Source of the DNA: Piezodorus guildinii
Taxonomy: Eukaryota > Arthropoda > Insecta > Hemiptera > Pentatomidae
Assembly (NCBI GenBank): GCA_023052935.1
Contig: CM041295.1
Span: 22,072,880 to 22,136,879 of the forward strand
Direction: 5' to 3'
DNA length: 64,000 nt
Every line of letters begins with the position of its first letter. Position 1 is the stretch's first letter. Positions 1 to 10,794 of the stretch are shown piece by piece. A program made the translations under genes and the position numbers. Below the pieces are notes generated by a model. It was not told where the DNA came from. It made no database searches and saw only the letters and a program-made list of their open reading frames with translations.

Positions 1-118
1 GAAAAATGTGTAGAAAAAAAATGATAAATACTTCGAATAAAATTATCTTGTTTTCATATCGTATTTTTAATAAAAATCCTTTACCTTGAAAATGGACATT
101 TCATGTGACACAACTCAA
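1..118 (+). mobile_element. mariner 3' end with terminal inverted repeat
   Basis: The first 118 bases match the 3' end of the mariner copy near 63640-63768. They share the tract before the end, including TTTACCTTGAAAA, followed by the inverted-repeat end ACAACTCAA and a TA at 119-120. The transposase-coding part and the 5' end lie outside the window. What is seen is a noncoding tail plus the right terminal inverted repeat; mariner elements insert at TA, which fits the flanking TA. Confidence 0.75.
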
Positions 119-120
119 TA

Positions 121-567
121 ATACGTACATGTAATACTTGTATCAATAAGTTAAAGTAAATGCAACGTTAAGCCAACCCAAGTTAAACCCTGATACATTT
201 CGAGAAAGGGAATCCGCATCGTGTTGACAGATGTGGATTGTCCCAAATCCTGTGACGCCGACCCCTTCCGCTAACAGTTAATTGGGTTTGAGAATTATTC
301 CTAAGTTTCTTAATTCGTTTCTTTGTTAATGAGTTGAATTAGCAATAAACCAGTGGAGTTTCGCGTCGGTGAATTTAAGCGAGCTTTCAAAAGGGTTTGC
401 CTTAACGGCCCCATCATCAGCTCCTTCCCTTTGAACTCGTCACCAGATCCAAGAAACTGTAATTACTCAGGATAAATCCTATCCGTTTCTTTAGGATCAT
501 TACCTTATGTATTTTAAATAAGAAGAATTTTTTAAAACTTTTAAATGATTCTGCGATATATATTTGG
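121..567. other. unassigned stretch
   Basis: No repeat family recognised. Bases 180-480 are less AT-rich than the surroundings. The minus strand is open for about 38 codons here (roughly 360-475), but there is no convincing start codon or splice signal, so no gene is called. Confidence 0.4.
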
Positions 568-646
568 ACGTTTTACAAAAGAAGTTTTTGATATATTTAC
601 TTTTAGACATCACAAAGTTTCAGCATGTTGAGCCATTTTCAAGCAT
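568..646 (-). repeat. decayed copy of Penelope-like/hammerhead-type end
   Basis: On the minus strand this resembles the arms at 37622-37860 and 38108-38310: a TTGAAAATGGC-like tract, a GCTGAAAC-like tract, and then ACTTCTTTTGTA on the far side of a short TA tract. It is heavily mutated. The assignment rests only on similarity to the better copies. Confidence 0.4.
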
Positions 647-708
647 TTGTCACCAATAAAATAATCCATAAAGACCTGAATATCATTAGTTGTAGACCTA
701 GCCCGAAT
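647..708 (+). mobile_element. Jockey-1 LINE remnant
   Basis: About 60 bases match the Jockey-1 stretch that encodes the peptide VTNKIIHKDLNI seen at 2885-2945, 7190-7225 and 43695-43730. It is a short relic with no open frame and abuts the CR1-like LINE tail that follows on the other strand. Confidence 0.6.
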
Positions 709-711
709 TAA

Positions 712-1575
712 ATATAAATAAATACAATTTTTATTATCCTGGGACATGTCCCTTTAGAATAAAATATACAGAATGTACAAAAAGTGCTTTGGAGTCTTAA
801 CATATTAAGTACATATAAACAAGTTAATAATTACTTATATAAAATAGGCATATTCAATTGATAAGAAAACAACAACAAAAAAATAAAAAAGCTTATTTAC
901 AATTTTATTGAGCCTGGATATTTATTAAGTAATTAAATATGTGGGATTCGAAGGTTGAAAGAGAATTGGAGTGACGGATGGAAGGAGGAATGGAATTCCA
1001 TAGGATTGTGGATCGAATGAGAAAGGATCTGTCTAAATGTGCTGTTCGGTGGGCTGTACTGTATAAATCTGAAGGCCTGGAGCGTATACAACGAGGATGG
1101 ACAGAGGATTTGAATTGTAGGAGGTCAAAAATGTATGATGGACGATGGGATTAGATAGCTTAGTAAAGGAATGACGCAAAGAAATACTTGCGACAATTGG
1201 AAGGGTAAAGCCACTTCAACTCGCCATAAAATTATGATACAGAGGCGTACCTAGGGACCCCGAAGATGAATCGGACAAAGCAATTAATTAAGCGTTTAAT
1301 TTTTACCTCGAGATCCTCAGAAACACCATCGTATACCGTACAGCAATAGTCCAAGTGGAGAAATATTAGAGAGGTAACGAGAAGTTTTCAAATTTCAAGC
1401 GGGAATAGGTGACGGAGGTAATACAGTCGCTTTAAGGTTGAAAAGGCACGACGGAAGATTTCGGAAATATGATTTTTGAAGGACAGAGTTTGGTCGAAGG
1501 TTACTCCCAGATTCCTGACAGTCGGGTGGAACTTTATAGGATTACTATTTAGGTACAGGGTTGGGATATGTAATA
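712..1575 (-). pseudogene. CR1-like LINE (LINE-C) reverse transcriptase C-terminus and 3' end
   Basis: Read on the minus strand, the conceptual translation starts with a reverse-transcriptase motif resembling VRNLGVTFDQTLSFKNHI. It continues through LLVTSLIFLHLDYCCTVYDG and FVRFIFGVPRYASVS, and ends in the C-terminal region typical of CR1/Jockey-superfamily LINEs. Several stops and frame changes break it. The 3' UTR ends near 740 with a GGGACATGTCCC-type hairpin followed by AATAAA-like sequence. The same 3' end recurs at 24494, 31948, 39001, 43016, 48629 and 57138. The copy is 5'-truncated and lacks endonuclease and catalytic motifs. The clade is inferred; the LINE nature is firm. Confidence 0.7.
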
Positions 1576-1579
1576 TCCC

Positions 1580-1860
1580 ATAAAGGAATTAGATATACTT
1601 CCTTTCACTCTAATTTACCAGTCCACCCAAACCCACTTGTCCGCAATCTCTCATCTCCTTCTATTCCTGATAATCCTCCGAGGAGGTCTACTGAAAAGAC
1701 CTACTTATCTGAATAATATTGAAGTGATACCATTGGGTAGATTCTTCTCACACCTATCATGTCCATATCTCAATGTTCACATTTACTTGATGTATTTTTT
1801 TGTTAATACAGTTGTAAATGTCTCTATAATAAGTAAAAAAAAAAAAAGATTTAAGGAACA
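1580..1860 (+). pseudogene. Jockey-1 LINE 3' end
   Basis: The sequence encodes a degenerate YTSFHSNLPVHPNPLVRNL followed by SIPDNPPRR. This is the extreme C-terminus of the Jockey-1 ORF seen in fuller form at 2407-3237. The 3' UTR follows, with ACAGTTGTAAATGTC, and an A-rich tail near 1835-1850. It is 5'-truncated and frameshifted. The methionine-initiated frame at 1637 is only an accident of the shift. Confidence 0.7.
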
Positions 1861-2404
1861 GTCAGAGAGGTAATGTCGTAGGTTTAAGTAAAAATACTGG
1901 GGTGAAAGTTTTTAATGGCGAGCTTTAAAAGACAAATGCTACGTTAAGCTACGTCCAAAAGGGCCGCATATAAGGTCGCCGACACGAAGCCCTTGTTGAC
2001 GGTCAATGTTCGGAGCCAAATGTAAAAGGAACTCTCGGGACTACTAGGACCAAGATGCATGGTTGACTACCTCATCCAACATACTTCTAAAAATATTTTT
2101 GCACTTTACTTTTTACGAAACTGCATTTTTGGCGGTCCTAAAACTGTAACTAAGCAGCTAATTAATTTGAAGAAGTGATCAAATACATCCGATTTTCTAG
2201 CCCATCGAACATACGATTTGTTTTTGTTTTAAATAATCTTTAATGTCTCAAAAACGACGAAGATATATTTCTTGAGGTTTAGAAATTAATGAATTTACTA
2301 ATGACGGCCAGAAGTTCAAACGTCCATCGAGACCACGTGGCAGCTGATTCTACGAGATTATACGATTTTTTTTTTTTTAATTTATTTCATATTTTAATTT
2401 TGTT
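1861..2404. other. unassigned AT-rich stretch
   Basis: No recognisable gene, RNA or repeat. The segment 1940-2060 is somewhat GC-richer, but it shows no open frame of note. Confidence 0.4.
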
Positions 2405-2406
2405 TT

Positions 2407-3237
2407 TACGCCGATGACACATGTGTGTTATCTGTGAATAATGATCCTGTTACTGCATCACAAATCCTACAGAACCATCTATCAGCCATTGAAGAATAGT
2501 GTCAAAACTGGAGAATCAAAATAAATCCTAATAAATCCCATCAAATCACCTTCACTCTACGTCGTAAGCCTATGACTTCCTGCCCCACCGTATCCTTTAA
2601 CAATATCCTACTTACTCCTGTTGAACAGATTCGGTACTTAGGACTCCACCTCGACAAACGCATAACATGGAATCCTCATACTAGACTGAAACGACAGGAA
2701 ACTGCTCGTAGATACAGATTACTACATGACAAACGCTCAAAACTTCCTACTTACTACAAAAAACTCATTTATATCACAATTATCAGGCCTATTTGGACCT
2801 ATCTATGGCATTGAGCTATAGGGGTCTACTAAACCATCGAATTCCTCTCGTATCCAATCCTTGCAGTCCAAAATCCTTCGTAAAATCCTCAATGCTCCTT
2901 ACTTTGTTACTAATAAAATCATCCATAAAGACCTAAATATCCCATTAGTTGAAGACTTGGCCCGTTACAGATATACCTCTTTTCATTCCAAACTCCTTGC
3001 CCACTCAAACCCGCTTATCCGTGACCTCTCCTCCATATCTATTCCCGACAACCCACCGAGGCGCCTTAAAAGAAGATGGCCAAGAGACCTTCTAACTTTA
3101 GACATTGGAGTGCTACCAATGGGTAGTTTCTTCTCAGGACTACCATCTGTACTAATCATATATAAAGCCTATTTACTTGTTGTATTTATTTAATACAGTT
3201 GTAAATTTCTTTAAATAAAAAAAATAATAATAAAAAA
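2407..3237 (+). pseudogene. Jockey-1 LINE reverse transcriptase, C-terminal part
   Basis: This copy begins at the reverse-transcriptase catalytic box YADDTCVLS (2407 onward). It continues through EQIRYLGLHLDKRITWNPH (motif E region), the WTYGIELWG-like block, VTNKIIHKDLNIPLV, and the basic C-terminus PPRRLKRRWPRDLL. The YADD aspartates are present. An in-frame TAG near 2498 and a small indel near 2808 break the frame, so the two open pieces 2572-2814 and 2861-3193 belong to one original ORF. The motif-A aspartate and endonuclease are missing (5' truncation). The 3' UTR has ACAGTTGTAAATTTC and ends in an A-rich tail. Confidence 0.85.
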
Positions 3238-3240
3238 TTT

Positions 3241-3986
3241 GTTTTTTTTATGTAAAATATCAACGATTTTGTTATTTCTTCTTCATTAGAAAAGGAATAT
3301 ATAAAATTCCAATAAGAAAACATTTAAAGCAATAATACAATATCACTTTCAAAACAATATCGCACGAAAGAATAATAATTGGATGGAAACAATATGAAAT
3401 GGCTGATTGAGGACTCCAAAGTCTAGAAATTGAGTAAATGACAAACTTTTAATGTTGTTTCAGTTACACATTTAAAAAAAAATAATATATGTCTATATCT
3501 TGAATTAAAAAAAAACAAAAAAAAACTCTTTTATGCAACACATTCTTTTTTTTTCTTTAAACAAACGAGCTAGGTTTTGTTTAAGGCTTAGTAGCATTAG
3601 TAGTAAAGAGGGATGGTTAGCAGGTTTTCCTGGTTTAAGGAAAATTGTAATTATGGAGTGCTTCAACCCCGGAGGCACGAAACTAGAATAACATAGTTGA
3701 GATAGATATGATACAGCATTGGGTATGTTACTGCGAATTTCAAGCTAGTATGCAAGAATGATATTGAAATAGATGTGTGTTCCATGGGGAAACCAAGTGA
3801 AATTTAGAGAAACTAAAATATATGGAAAAATTATTGCTTTACTGAAAGCAGTGAAATTTAAATTTGCTTACATTTTTTTTATCTTTATCTTTATTTATTA
3901 TAATCTACACCTGTCACATTTCCGCGACTATAAGCAGATGCGCTGTATATATATTGTAAGAGCTGGCATGCCAGGCAGGAGGGAGG
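3241..3986. other. unassigned AT-rich stretch
   Basis: Contains A-runs and short low-complexity tracts. The open frame at 3773-4018 has no family signal. Nothing else seen. Confidence 0.4.
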
Positions 3987-4293
3987 TCAGTACCCAGCGC
4001 CGCCTCCTCCTAACGTGAAGATTTTAAGTTTTAAACAAGGAGATCCCTTAATCAGCACCTTTTCAGCCTTCTTCTTGTGAAGTTTGTCATGGAATCTCTT
4101 GTATGAAGTATGAATATAGTCTTGAACAGTAGGTATATGTAGGTCTGAATGTAAAGTTTTGTTACTCACGTACTAAGGTGAGCGTGTTATTAGTCTCAAC
4201 GTTTTCGATTGAAAAGTCTGTATTTTTTTAATGTGGGTCTTTTTAAGCGTTCCGAAAATTTGAGATGCATATGTCCATAGTGGTTTTAAAAGG
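3987..4293 (-). pseudogene. Jockey LINE C-terminal part (split by Tc1-like insertion, distal half)
   Basis: On the minus strand the translation gives KPLWTYASQIFGTLKKTHI, then IQTFQSKTLRLI, a stop, and YVSNKTLHSDLHIPTVQDYI. This is the block that follows the polymerase domain in Jockey-clade LINEs. The rest of the ORF continues beyond the Tc1-like element, at 5694-6112. It belongs to a Jockey lineage diverged from Jockey-1 and Jockey-2. Broken by stops; not functional. Confidence 0.75.
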
Positions 4294-4295
4294 TA

Positions 4296-5693
4296 CAGAG
4301 AGTGTCAAAAGTATTCGGAATTCACTATCATTCTGTAATTTACTTGCTTTTAACTTATTTTTTATGTTTTTAAAGAGTTGTTAACCACTTTGTAATGTTA
4401 GGGGGAAGGTATACTATAGCTAAAACCAAAAATTACGACAATAATCATTTTATTTTTAATGTTTTGAACATTAATTTACGAAAAAATTAAAAATTGAGTA
4501 TGTCAATGGTGTCAAAAGTATTCGGAATTACGTGGTTTCCTAATTATATTAATGGAGTGATCATAAATAAACATCTTATTGGTAAACCTATTTGTATAAT
4601 TATACATTTTAGCCAACTAGGAATTGATCTTACTAATTAATTGATTGTTTGGTGTGAAATAAAATCCCACTCAAGCACTTATTGTTTCTTGAGACTATTT
4701 TTTTCTAGTAGGACCCACAAATAGTTAATTAAATTTGAAATAAATAATGGAAGAGGGATTTCGAGAACTTTTTGAAAAATTTGCAGCAACTAAATCTGAC
4801 TAGATAACTTATATATGTCCAGAGTCCTCGTCGCGCGTTTGTTAAACATTTAATTGATTCGTTATTTTTCTTATACTTTTGATTCTGGCTTTTAATACTT
4901 AAAAAATTCACAAACCTATTAAAAATTCTGTCCATAAATCCAATGTTACTAAACTTTTCCAAAGAAAAACCGACCTAACTGTCACTGACCGCTGAAGGTG
5001 TTTTACAATGTCATACTAGATTCTTTATTTGGTTTCCTTCAAACCATAATTTTTTCATGAGAACCATGTATTTTAGAATAGGAGTCATCTGTTTCTGTCT
5101 TAAAATGTTTAATTAATCAACATTTCTTTTAAAAAAATTTTACAAACATTTAGACTATTTCTTATTGCCCTGCCTGCTGAAAGACGTTTTCCGTACTTCT
5201 TGTACCATGTTTTTCTTTACGTCATATTTTTTTAGAACGCGGCGAACAGTTAAAACACTTATTGTGTATCCAGAAGTTCTAAAAAATTCTGAAATAAGCT
5301 AAGGTTTACTCATTTGAGGTATTGTTTTCTTATTTGATGAATAATCAGTGTTTCAGTTTTAACATTTAATATTTTTGGACCCTAACTTTTTTGCTTTTAT
5401 ATTTTATTATTATATCCTCTACACTTTACTCAGCCATATACATATTTTCATCAATTTTTTTTAACATTTTAACAATTTCTCATTAAAAAATTATTCGAAG
5501 CCGTTGTTCGATCGTTGCGTTTTTATTGTAAGGACTTATTTTAAAAATATTTCTTTCCAAGGTAGGGTATATGTTACATGAGGGAGAAAAATTGTTTAGA
5601 ACATGAAATAATGTCGAAGATTAGTGAGAATATGAACATTTGAAACCATTAAACAACAGGATATAACGATTTCCGAATACTTTTGACACTGAA
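4296..5693 (-). mobile_element. Tc1-like DNA transposon, decayed
   Basis: The left end CAGAGAGTGTCAAAAGTATT starts directly after a TA (4294-4295). The right end near 5670-5691 is its inverted counterpart, AATACTTTTGACACTG. The length of about 1.4 kb is normal for Tc1 elements. The minus strand encodes degenerate transposase pieces such as TVRRVLKKYDVKK and, further on, a piece like LNVCKIFLKEML, which fit the DNA-binding-to-catalytic linker of Tc1 transposases. Many stops are present. A second copy of the end motif, GGTGTCAAAAGTATTCGGAA, sits inside the left end at 4509-4528, about 210 bases in, which resembles the IR/DR arrangement. It lies inside a Jockey copy. Confidence 0.75.
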
Positions 5694-6112
5694 TAAATTT
5701 GTAATTTTACATTAATAATCGGATATTTTCAGTGTGGATCGTTTATGAAGAATAGAGTACAATAGTTTTAATCTGCTGATTAGGCATAAACCTTTCTGTT
5801 TCACGTGTGGGCCCCAGGTCATTCTTCTGTCAAAGGTTTAAAGCCTGTGAGATATCTGCGTGTCTAGTAATAACAGCTGTGTCGTCAGCGTAAGTTGCTA
5901 GTATTTCATGTGTGTATATAAAGTATAGTAACGGTGAAAGAATCGACCCCTGAGGAACACCGGCCTTGATTGGTAGGATAGAAGACACCAATGCCCTCTG
6001 CCAGACAGGAAAAATATCTATCGGATAGAAAGAAAAGAAGTATGAGACAGTAAGTAAAATGATGAAAAGTAGGCCACCGTATCAGACCCAGTCGAATTCC
6101 TTAAATTTTTGT
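5694..6112 (-). pseudogene. Jockey LINE reverse transcriptase, central part (proximal half)
   Basis: On the minus strand the translation contains AGVPQGSILSPLLYFIYT (motif B') and, after a deletion, ATYADDTAVITRHADISQAL (catalytic box). A piece like WGPHVKQKG follows. The order and content match the part of the ORF upstream of 3987-4293, so the Tc1-like element split one Jockey copy. An internal deletion and stops have inactivated it. Confidence 0.75.
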
Positions 6113-6654
6113 AGAAAAAAAAAAAAAAAATCACAATTGTTTATCATTTTTTTGACATTATTTACAAAATTCGCAAAATAAATAAACAATTACCGTATCG
6201 TTTTTCCTTATTACAAAACTGTATTACTTTATTTACTATCTAGAAATATCGTGATAAATTTGTTCTATTTCTTTTTTTTTGTTTTTTTTTAATATATTTT
6301 TTAGAAAAACGTAGGAAATAAGAAAATTGACACAGACATCCAATGAGCCACGGTTTTTTATCGTTAGGGGATTGAGGGGGAGAGGGTATATTCAGACAGA
6401 TATTGCAAATCTCGCCAACTCAATTCTATTGAGCATCTCGAGGCTAAATTAAAAATTTTTCTTACCAAGCATCACTATACTAAAAAAAAATGAAAGATGA
6501 AATTGAAAAAATGTAATATACAAATTCGATTTATAAACTATGAAGGTCTATATATTAGATACATCACAAAACGATAGAAATAGAAAGCTACTAGAAGCTA
6601 TACACATCATCCATATTATTAGTATTATTAATATAGATATTATCAATAAAGTAG
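6113..6654. other. unassigned AT-rich stretch
   Basis: Several long A/T runs; no gene or repeat recognised. Confidence 0.4.
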
Positions 6655-7285
6655 ATTCATGAAAAAATATCCAGGCACAGTCCTCTCAAATTACGCTGAT
6701 GACACCTGTGTGCTATCCGTGAATAATGATCCTATTGTTGCTTCCCAAATCCAACAGAGCCATGTATCCGCCATTGCAGAATGGTGTCACAATTGGAGAA
6801 TCAAAATAAATCTTAATAAATCCCACCAAATCACCTTCACCCTACGACGTAAACCTGTGACTTCCTGTCCCGTTGTTTCCTTTAATAATACCCCACTCTT
6901 CACTGTAGAACAAATACGATACCTTGGACTTCATTTTGACAAACATCTTACATGGAATCCTCATACAAGACTTGAACGACAAGAAACTGCTCGCAGATAG
7001 CGACTATTAAAAACTTACTTGACAAACGATCAAAATCCCTCTTTACTTAAAAGACTCATTTACACAACGATTATTAGACCTGTCTGGACTATGGATTGAG
7101 CTATGGGGTCCACTAAACCATCGAATTCCTCCCGCATCCAATCCTTGCTATCCAAAATCCTTCGACAAATCCTCGATGCTCCTTACTTTGTTACCAACAA
7201 AATCATTCATAAAGACCTAAATATCCCATTAGTTGAAGACTTGGCCCGATATAGATATACCTCTTTTCAATCCAAATTCCCTATA
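6655..7285 (+). pseudogene. Jockey-1 LINE reverse transcriptase fragment
   Basis: Encodes SNYADDTCVLSVNNDP, then AEWCHNWRIKINLNKSHQI, EQIRYLGLHFDKHLTWNPH and, after frame changes near 7000-7100, STKPSNSSRIQSLLSKILR and VTNKIIHKDLNIPLVEDLA. The first part (6659-7000) is one open frame with the catalytic ADD intact. It lacks motifs A and B' upstream and is cut at about 7285, where a piece of repeat family A begins. It is the closest relative of the copy at 2407-3237. Confidence 0.85.
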
Positions 7286-7322
7286 ATTCGAAAATTTTCA
7301 CGATCGCAATACTTATTAAAAC
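7286..7322 (-). repeat. repeat family A, left-end fragment
   Basis: The tract TTCACGATCGCAATACT is the reverse complement of the conserved left end of family A seen at 19135-19165 and 44418-44440. The fragment is about 37 bases long and directly joins the Jockey-1 fragment. Confidence 0.65.
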
Positions 7323-7662
7323 ATATATATTATTAAGTGGAAGTAATAAAATTTATATTATCAGGAATAAACACATAAGCTTCAAATAATTACAATGTAA
7401 CCATTGCTGGTCTGGCTTATAATGTTAAATTCCAGCAAATTATATCGGCTATATGCAGAAATATTATACCGAGTGTTGAGATGCAAACGAATATAAATCT
7501 AATTTTGTGAAGAAGCCGATGGTGTGTGGCGTGTCTCTTGATTCTGCAGATAACTAACACACGCGATGCACTTGAAAGCGCTTCTGTATTAAAATAAATT
7601 AATCTTTCAGGCTAGGTTGACTATTTCTCATTTCCATTTGGCTAATCTTTTTTTTTTTTAGG
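7323..7662. other. unassigned stretch
   Basis: No gene, RNA or known repeat recognised. Confidence 0.35.
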
Positions 7663-7965
7663 ATTCTACTGAACTCAGCTTCCACTCGGTCTTAATCCAG
7701 TGACGCAGCTGAGAGAGAGGCGCTGGGATCTCTCACCTTCCAGTTTTTCTCCATATATGTAGGGGGGGGGGCTGGACTGGGTTTCCTACTGAATGGAAAT
7801 ATTGTATATATGTATGCGTGATTTTTAGGGTTTTTTTTTTTTTTTTTACTTTTACACATTTCATTGATTTTTTTTTATTCTATATATTTTGAATCATTGT
7901 TTTATACATTTATTATTCTGTATATAAGCTCTATTATTACTTTCTAAATGAGACAAATTGTAATT
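7663..7965 (+). mobile_element. Jockey-2 LINE 3' UTR
   Basis: Shares GACGCAGCTGAGAGAGAGGC and GCTGGGATCTCTC with the 3' UTRs at 17860-17915, 34950-34985 and 40755-40795. It ends with the GACAAATTGTAAT-type tail. It contains a G9 run near 7765. No coding part is present. Confidence 0.65.
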
Positions 7966-8243
7966 TTAAAGAATCAAGTTTTATGTTATAGCATTGTACT
8001 GAAACTGAAAAACCCGTGCAAGCATAATATAATTTTCTGTTATTTGTAAATTCCTTCAATACTAATACTCTATCTTCCCTTTTATGGTATACATACACAA
8101 AAAAAATTGTTTATTCACAAAACGTAACTTCTTGCTACTTTGGCTAATCGGACTATCCTAGAGTGGTGGTCTTAAATTATGCCAATCCAGGTTTGATAAA
8201 GATAGGGACCTCCAATTTACGACCAATCTGGACCAACGTCATG
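7966..8243. other. unassigned stretch
   Basis: No feature recognised in this AT-rich segment. Confidence 0.3.
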
Positions 8244-8244
8244 A

Positions 8245-8478
8245 CCAAGGATTTTTATTTCGGTGACGCGACAGGCAGTGCAGGCCCTTTTATAGGGTAG
8301 GGTTATCACTCCTTAAGCTATTTTTGTGAGTGGCCACCATTTGGCTGAGGGGTGTCACATACCCGGGGGAGAGGCTGCGAGTGAATCCCTATTTATTAAA
8401 TGCTTGAAAAACTGGGATTCGAACTCACAACCATTGGCGTGGGAGACTAGCGCGCTAGCCAGTCAGCCAGGGCTCCCC
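8245..8478 (-). mobile_element. tRNA-derived SINE (SINE-1), minus-strand copy
   Basis: On the minus strand it opens with GGGGAGCCCTGGCTGACTGG (A-box region) and has a B-box GAGTTCGAATCCC at 8414-8426. This spacing is typical of a tRNA-derived RNA polymerase III promoter. The body matches SINE-1 at 12428-12722 over CCCCCGGGTATGTGA and CAAATGGTGGCCACTCA. It lacks about 70 bases near the 3' end relative to that copy and ends in an A-rich tract. Confidence 0.85.
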
Positions 8479-8504
8479 AAAAATGATTTTTTACTCTCTT
8501 TAAA

Positions 8505-8585
8505 AATTCAAGTGCCAAGTGGGTTTGAACCCACGGCCTTGGGCATAGAATGCTGTTAAGCTACTACTCCACAGATCAACCTAAA
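8505..8585 (-). repeat. tRNA-like sequence (possible second SINE head)
   Basis: The minus strand has a B-box-like GTGGGTTCAAACCCAC (8519-8534) and an A-box-like TGATCTGTGGAGTAG about 35-45 bases upstream. The usual tRNA arms cannot all be folded, so it is not called a tRNA gene. It lies just upstream of the SINE-1 copy on the same strand and may be an independent SINE relic. Confidence 0.45.
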
Positions 8586-8605
8586 AACACTAACAAAAGT
8601 ATTAA

Positions 8606-8923
8606 ATGTATAAAACATTGAATGTATCGGTTATTAAATCATCAAGCAGTAATATCAAAACCTCAGTACACTCGATGCACACAAAAACCAAATACCAATT
8701 CCAGAAAGAAACGGATAACCTAGTTCATGTGGCTTTGAAGGAAGAAAACAGGGAACTCTTAAGTGAAGGAATCTGTAGCAACATTTCAAGAGTAATGCAA
8801 AATAATGACTTGGGAGTGTCGAATCTTGCTTGGAGAAGTGGCACTCGTATTTTCAAGGAGCTGAAAGATTTGGTGAGGGAATCGACAATGGTATGCCCCA
8901 CTATCACACAACATCCTGCATAA
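8606..8923 (+). CDS. hypothetical protein, 105 aa, unassigned
   Basis: This is an open frame of 105 codons, rich in Ser, Lys and Glu, with no motif, signal peptide or membrane segment that I recognise. It is followed at 9000 by a LINE tail and preceded by a tRNA-like sequence. It may be a fragment of transposon or host coding sequence, or simply a chance open frame. The start codon is not supported by context. Confidence 0.2.
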   Translation: MYKTLNVSVIKSSSSNIKTSVHSMHTKTKYQFQKETDNLVHVALKEENRELLSEGICSNISRVMQNNDLGVSNLAWRSGTRIFKELKDLVRESTMVCPTITQHPA

Positions 8924-8994
8924 GTACTGTACCACAGGAAGCTAGTCAAGAAATGGTTTCATCCGTGAAAATAGGTAGTCATTTTAATATTGTT

Positions 8995-9178
8995 TGTTAT
9001 TTTTATTACATTTATTTATGTTTTGTTTCATTTTATTTATTTTCTGTTTTATGTGATTTGACTTTATCATTATTTTCTGCATATATTCTATGAATGTGGT
9101 CTCATTTCACTATTACTATTGTTCATTTAGAAACAAATAGTAATATATCTCAATAAATAAATATTTAAAAAAAAATAT
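8995..9178 (+). mobile_element. Jockey-2-type LINE 3' tail
   Basis: Matches the conserved tail TTTGACTTTATCATTATTTT, then ATGAATGTGGTCTCAT and AATATATCTCAATAAATAAA, found also at 15980-16115, 18105-18205 and 26510-26640. Severely 5'-truncated insertion or remnant. Confidence 0.65.
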
Positions 9179-9185
9179 TACTACC

Positions 9186-9885
9186 AATTGGGAACCCGCA
9201 TTCTAGACTTAAACGAAAGAACATAATCGACGATTTGGACAATTATACAGACTACTGAACAGAAATTCTAAAATATCTATCGAGAACAAACTGTTAATAT
9301 ACAAGACAATATTGAAACCTATCTGGACCAACGGACTTGAACTGTGGGGGACAGCCAAATTTTCTAACATCAAACGCATTCAATCCTTCCAATCTAGAGT
9401 CCTCCGAACAATAGTTAATGCCCCTTATTATGTATCCAACCATACCTTACACCGCGACCTAAATATTCCATTTATTTTAGACCTTATACCATTAAAATTC
9501 TCTAAATTTCATCTGAACCTTATCCATCACCCTAATCCCCTAGCTCAATCCTTATCCAGCTCCAACACATCCTTACCATCCTCCTAGAAGGTTGATACGG
9601 CATTGGCCTCGAGACCTCTTGTAACATGTATATTGGAGTTCTATCATTGGCTAGATTCTCCACTCACGTGCTGTATGCTTGTGAATTGTATATAGGTACG
9701 GGGGCCTTTTGTATATATTTTATTTATTTTGTATTGTATACATGTATATTGTATTATTATAATATAAATTTATTGTTTTGTATATATCGTGTGAATGTAG
9801 TATGGATGTTGTACTTTATCACTATTAAAAATGTCCTAAATTGGACAGATTGTAATATTACTCAATAAAGAATTGTTTCTAGAAA
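9186..9885 (+). pseudogene. Jockey-2 LINE, reverse transcriptase C-terminus and 3' UTR
   Basis: The translation runs LYRLLNRNSKISIENKLLIY, then ILKPIWTNGLELWGTAKFSN, then VLRTIVNAPYYVSNHTLHRD and LNIPFILDLIP. This is the post-polymerase region of a Jockey-clade ORF2. The clearest open piece is 9312-9587. Catalytic motifs are absent because of 5' truncation. The 3' UTR ends with GTCCTAAATTGGACAGATTG and an A-rich tail near 9885; a near-identical tail is at 43060-43214. Confidence 0.8.
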
Positions 9886-9889
9886 ATAA

Positions 9890-10794
9890 AAAACTAATTG
9901 GGAGAAAACGGGACTGGTGACACTTTTCACGTCTTGATTTTTCATTCCCACTGTGGAAATGCTTTTAGTAACTCCGAGTTTTTTTTCTTTTAGTAATTCC
10001 GAGAGTTTTTTTTTAAATTCTCATGTGATATGTGTAGTATTTAGAAGAAATTTATCATTTACCAAGCAACGCCCCACCGGAAAATATTGCGAAGGTGAAC
10101 ATTTTCGTATAGGAGTTTCACCGTTCACACAGTACTCCAAAAGACCAAGTCTCTCTATATCATTGTAAAATTCAATAATCTGTATTTTATTGTAGGTTCC
10201 ATTTTGTTTGAAATAATATGAAAGGATTTAAATACTAAATTATTGACATTCATTAATCTGAAGTACCTTAAATTTTACAGATTCAAAAAAATTAACTATT
10301 TATACTTGTAGGCATAGATAAAAATAAAGTAAATATGATTTATAAAAGAATTTGATAACCAATTAAAATGAATAAAAGCGGAAATATTAATCAGGTCAAA
10401 TTTGTCCCCCTTAAATTATCGCTAATAATAATAGCTTATAATCTATTTATAATATCTAAAGGAAATGTAATACGAGTACAAACATAGGAAAGCTAATGGT
10501 TTTAGAAAAAAAAAAAAAAATCATATATACGAAGATGTAGAATGTTTTACAGGGTTACGAATATTACATAACTTTATTGATTTCTATACATAAAATTGGG
10601 TTGGGAAACAATTTCAAGTTAATCCGCTCTGTGTTTATAAAATCAAGGTTACTTGGTCAATAATGTATACATATTCTAAAACAGGATTTGATGAGGCGCT
10701 TTTATGAACCAATTTTAACCGAGATCCTTATGGTTAAATGGTATTTTGCTCGCTTGAAATAGAAACGAAAAAATTTCATTATATGATTATTTAT
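9890..10794. other. unassigned AT-rich stretch with a family A relic
   Basis: Mostly featureless. Bases 10245-10400 resemble the internal part of family A (compare 63783-63905): GAAGTACCTTAAATTTTACAG and GATAACCAATTAAAATGAATA. No genes recognised. Confidence 0.4.
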
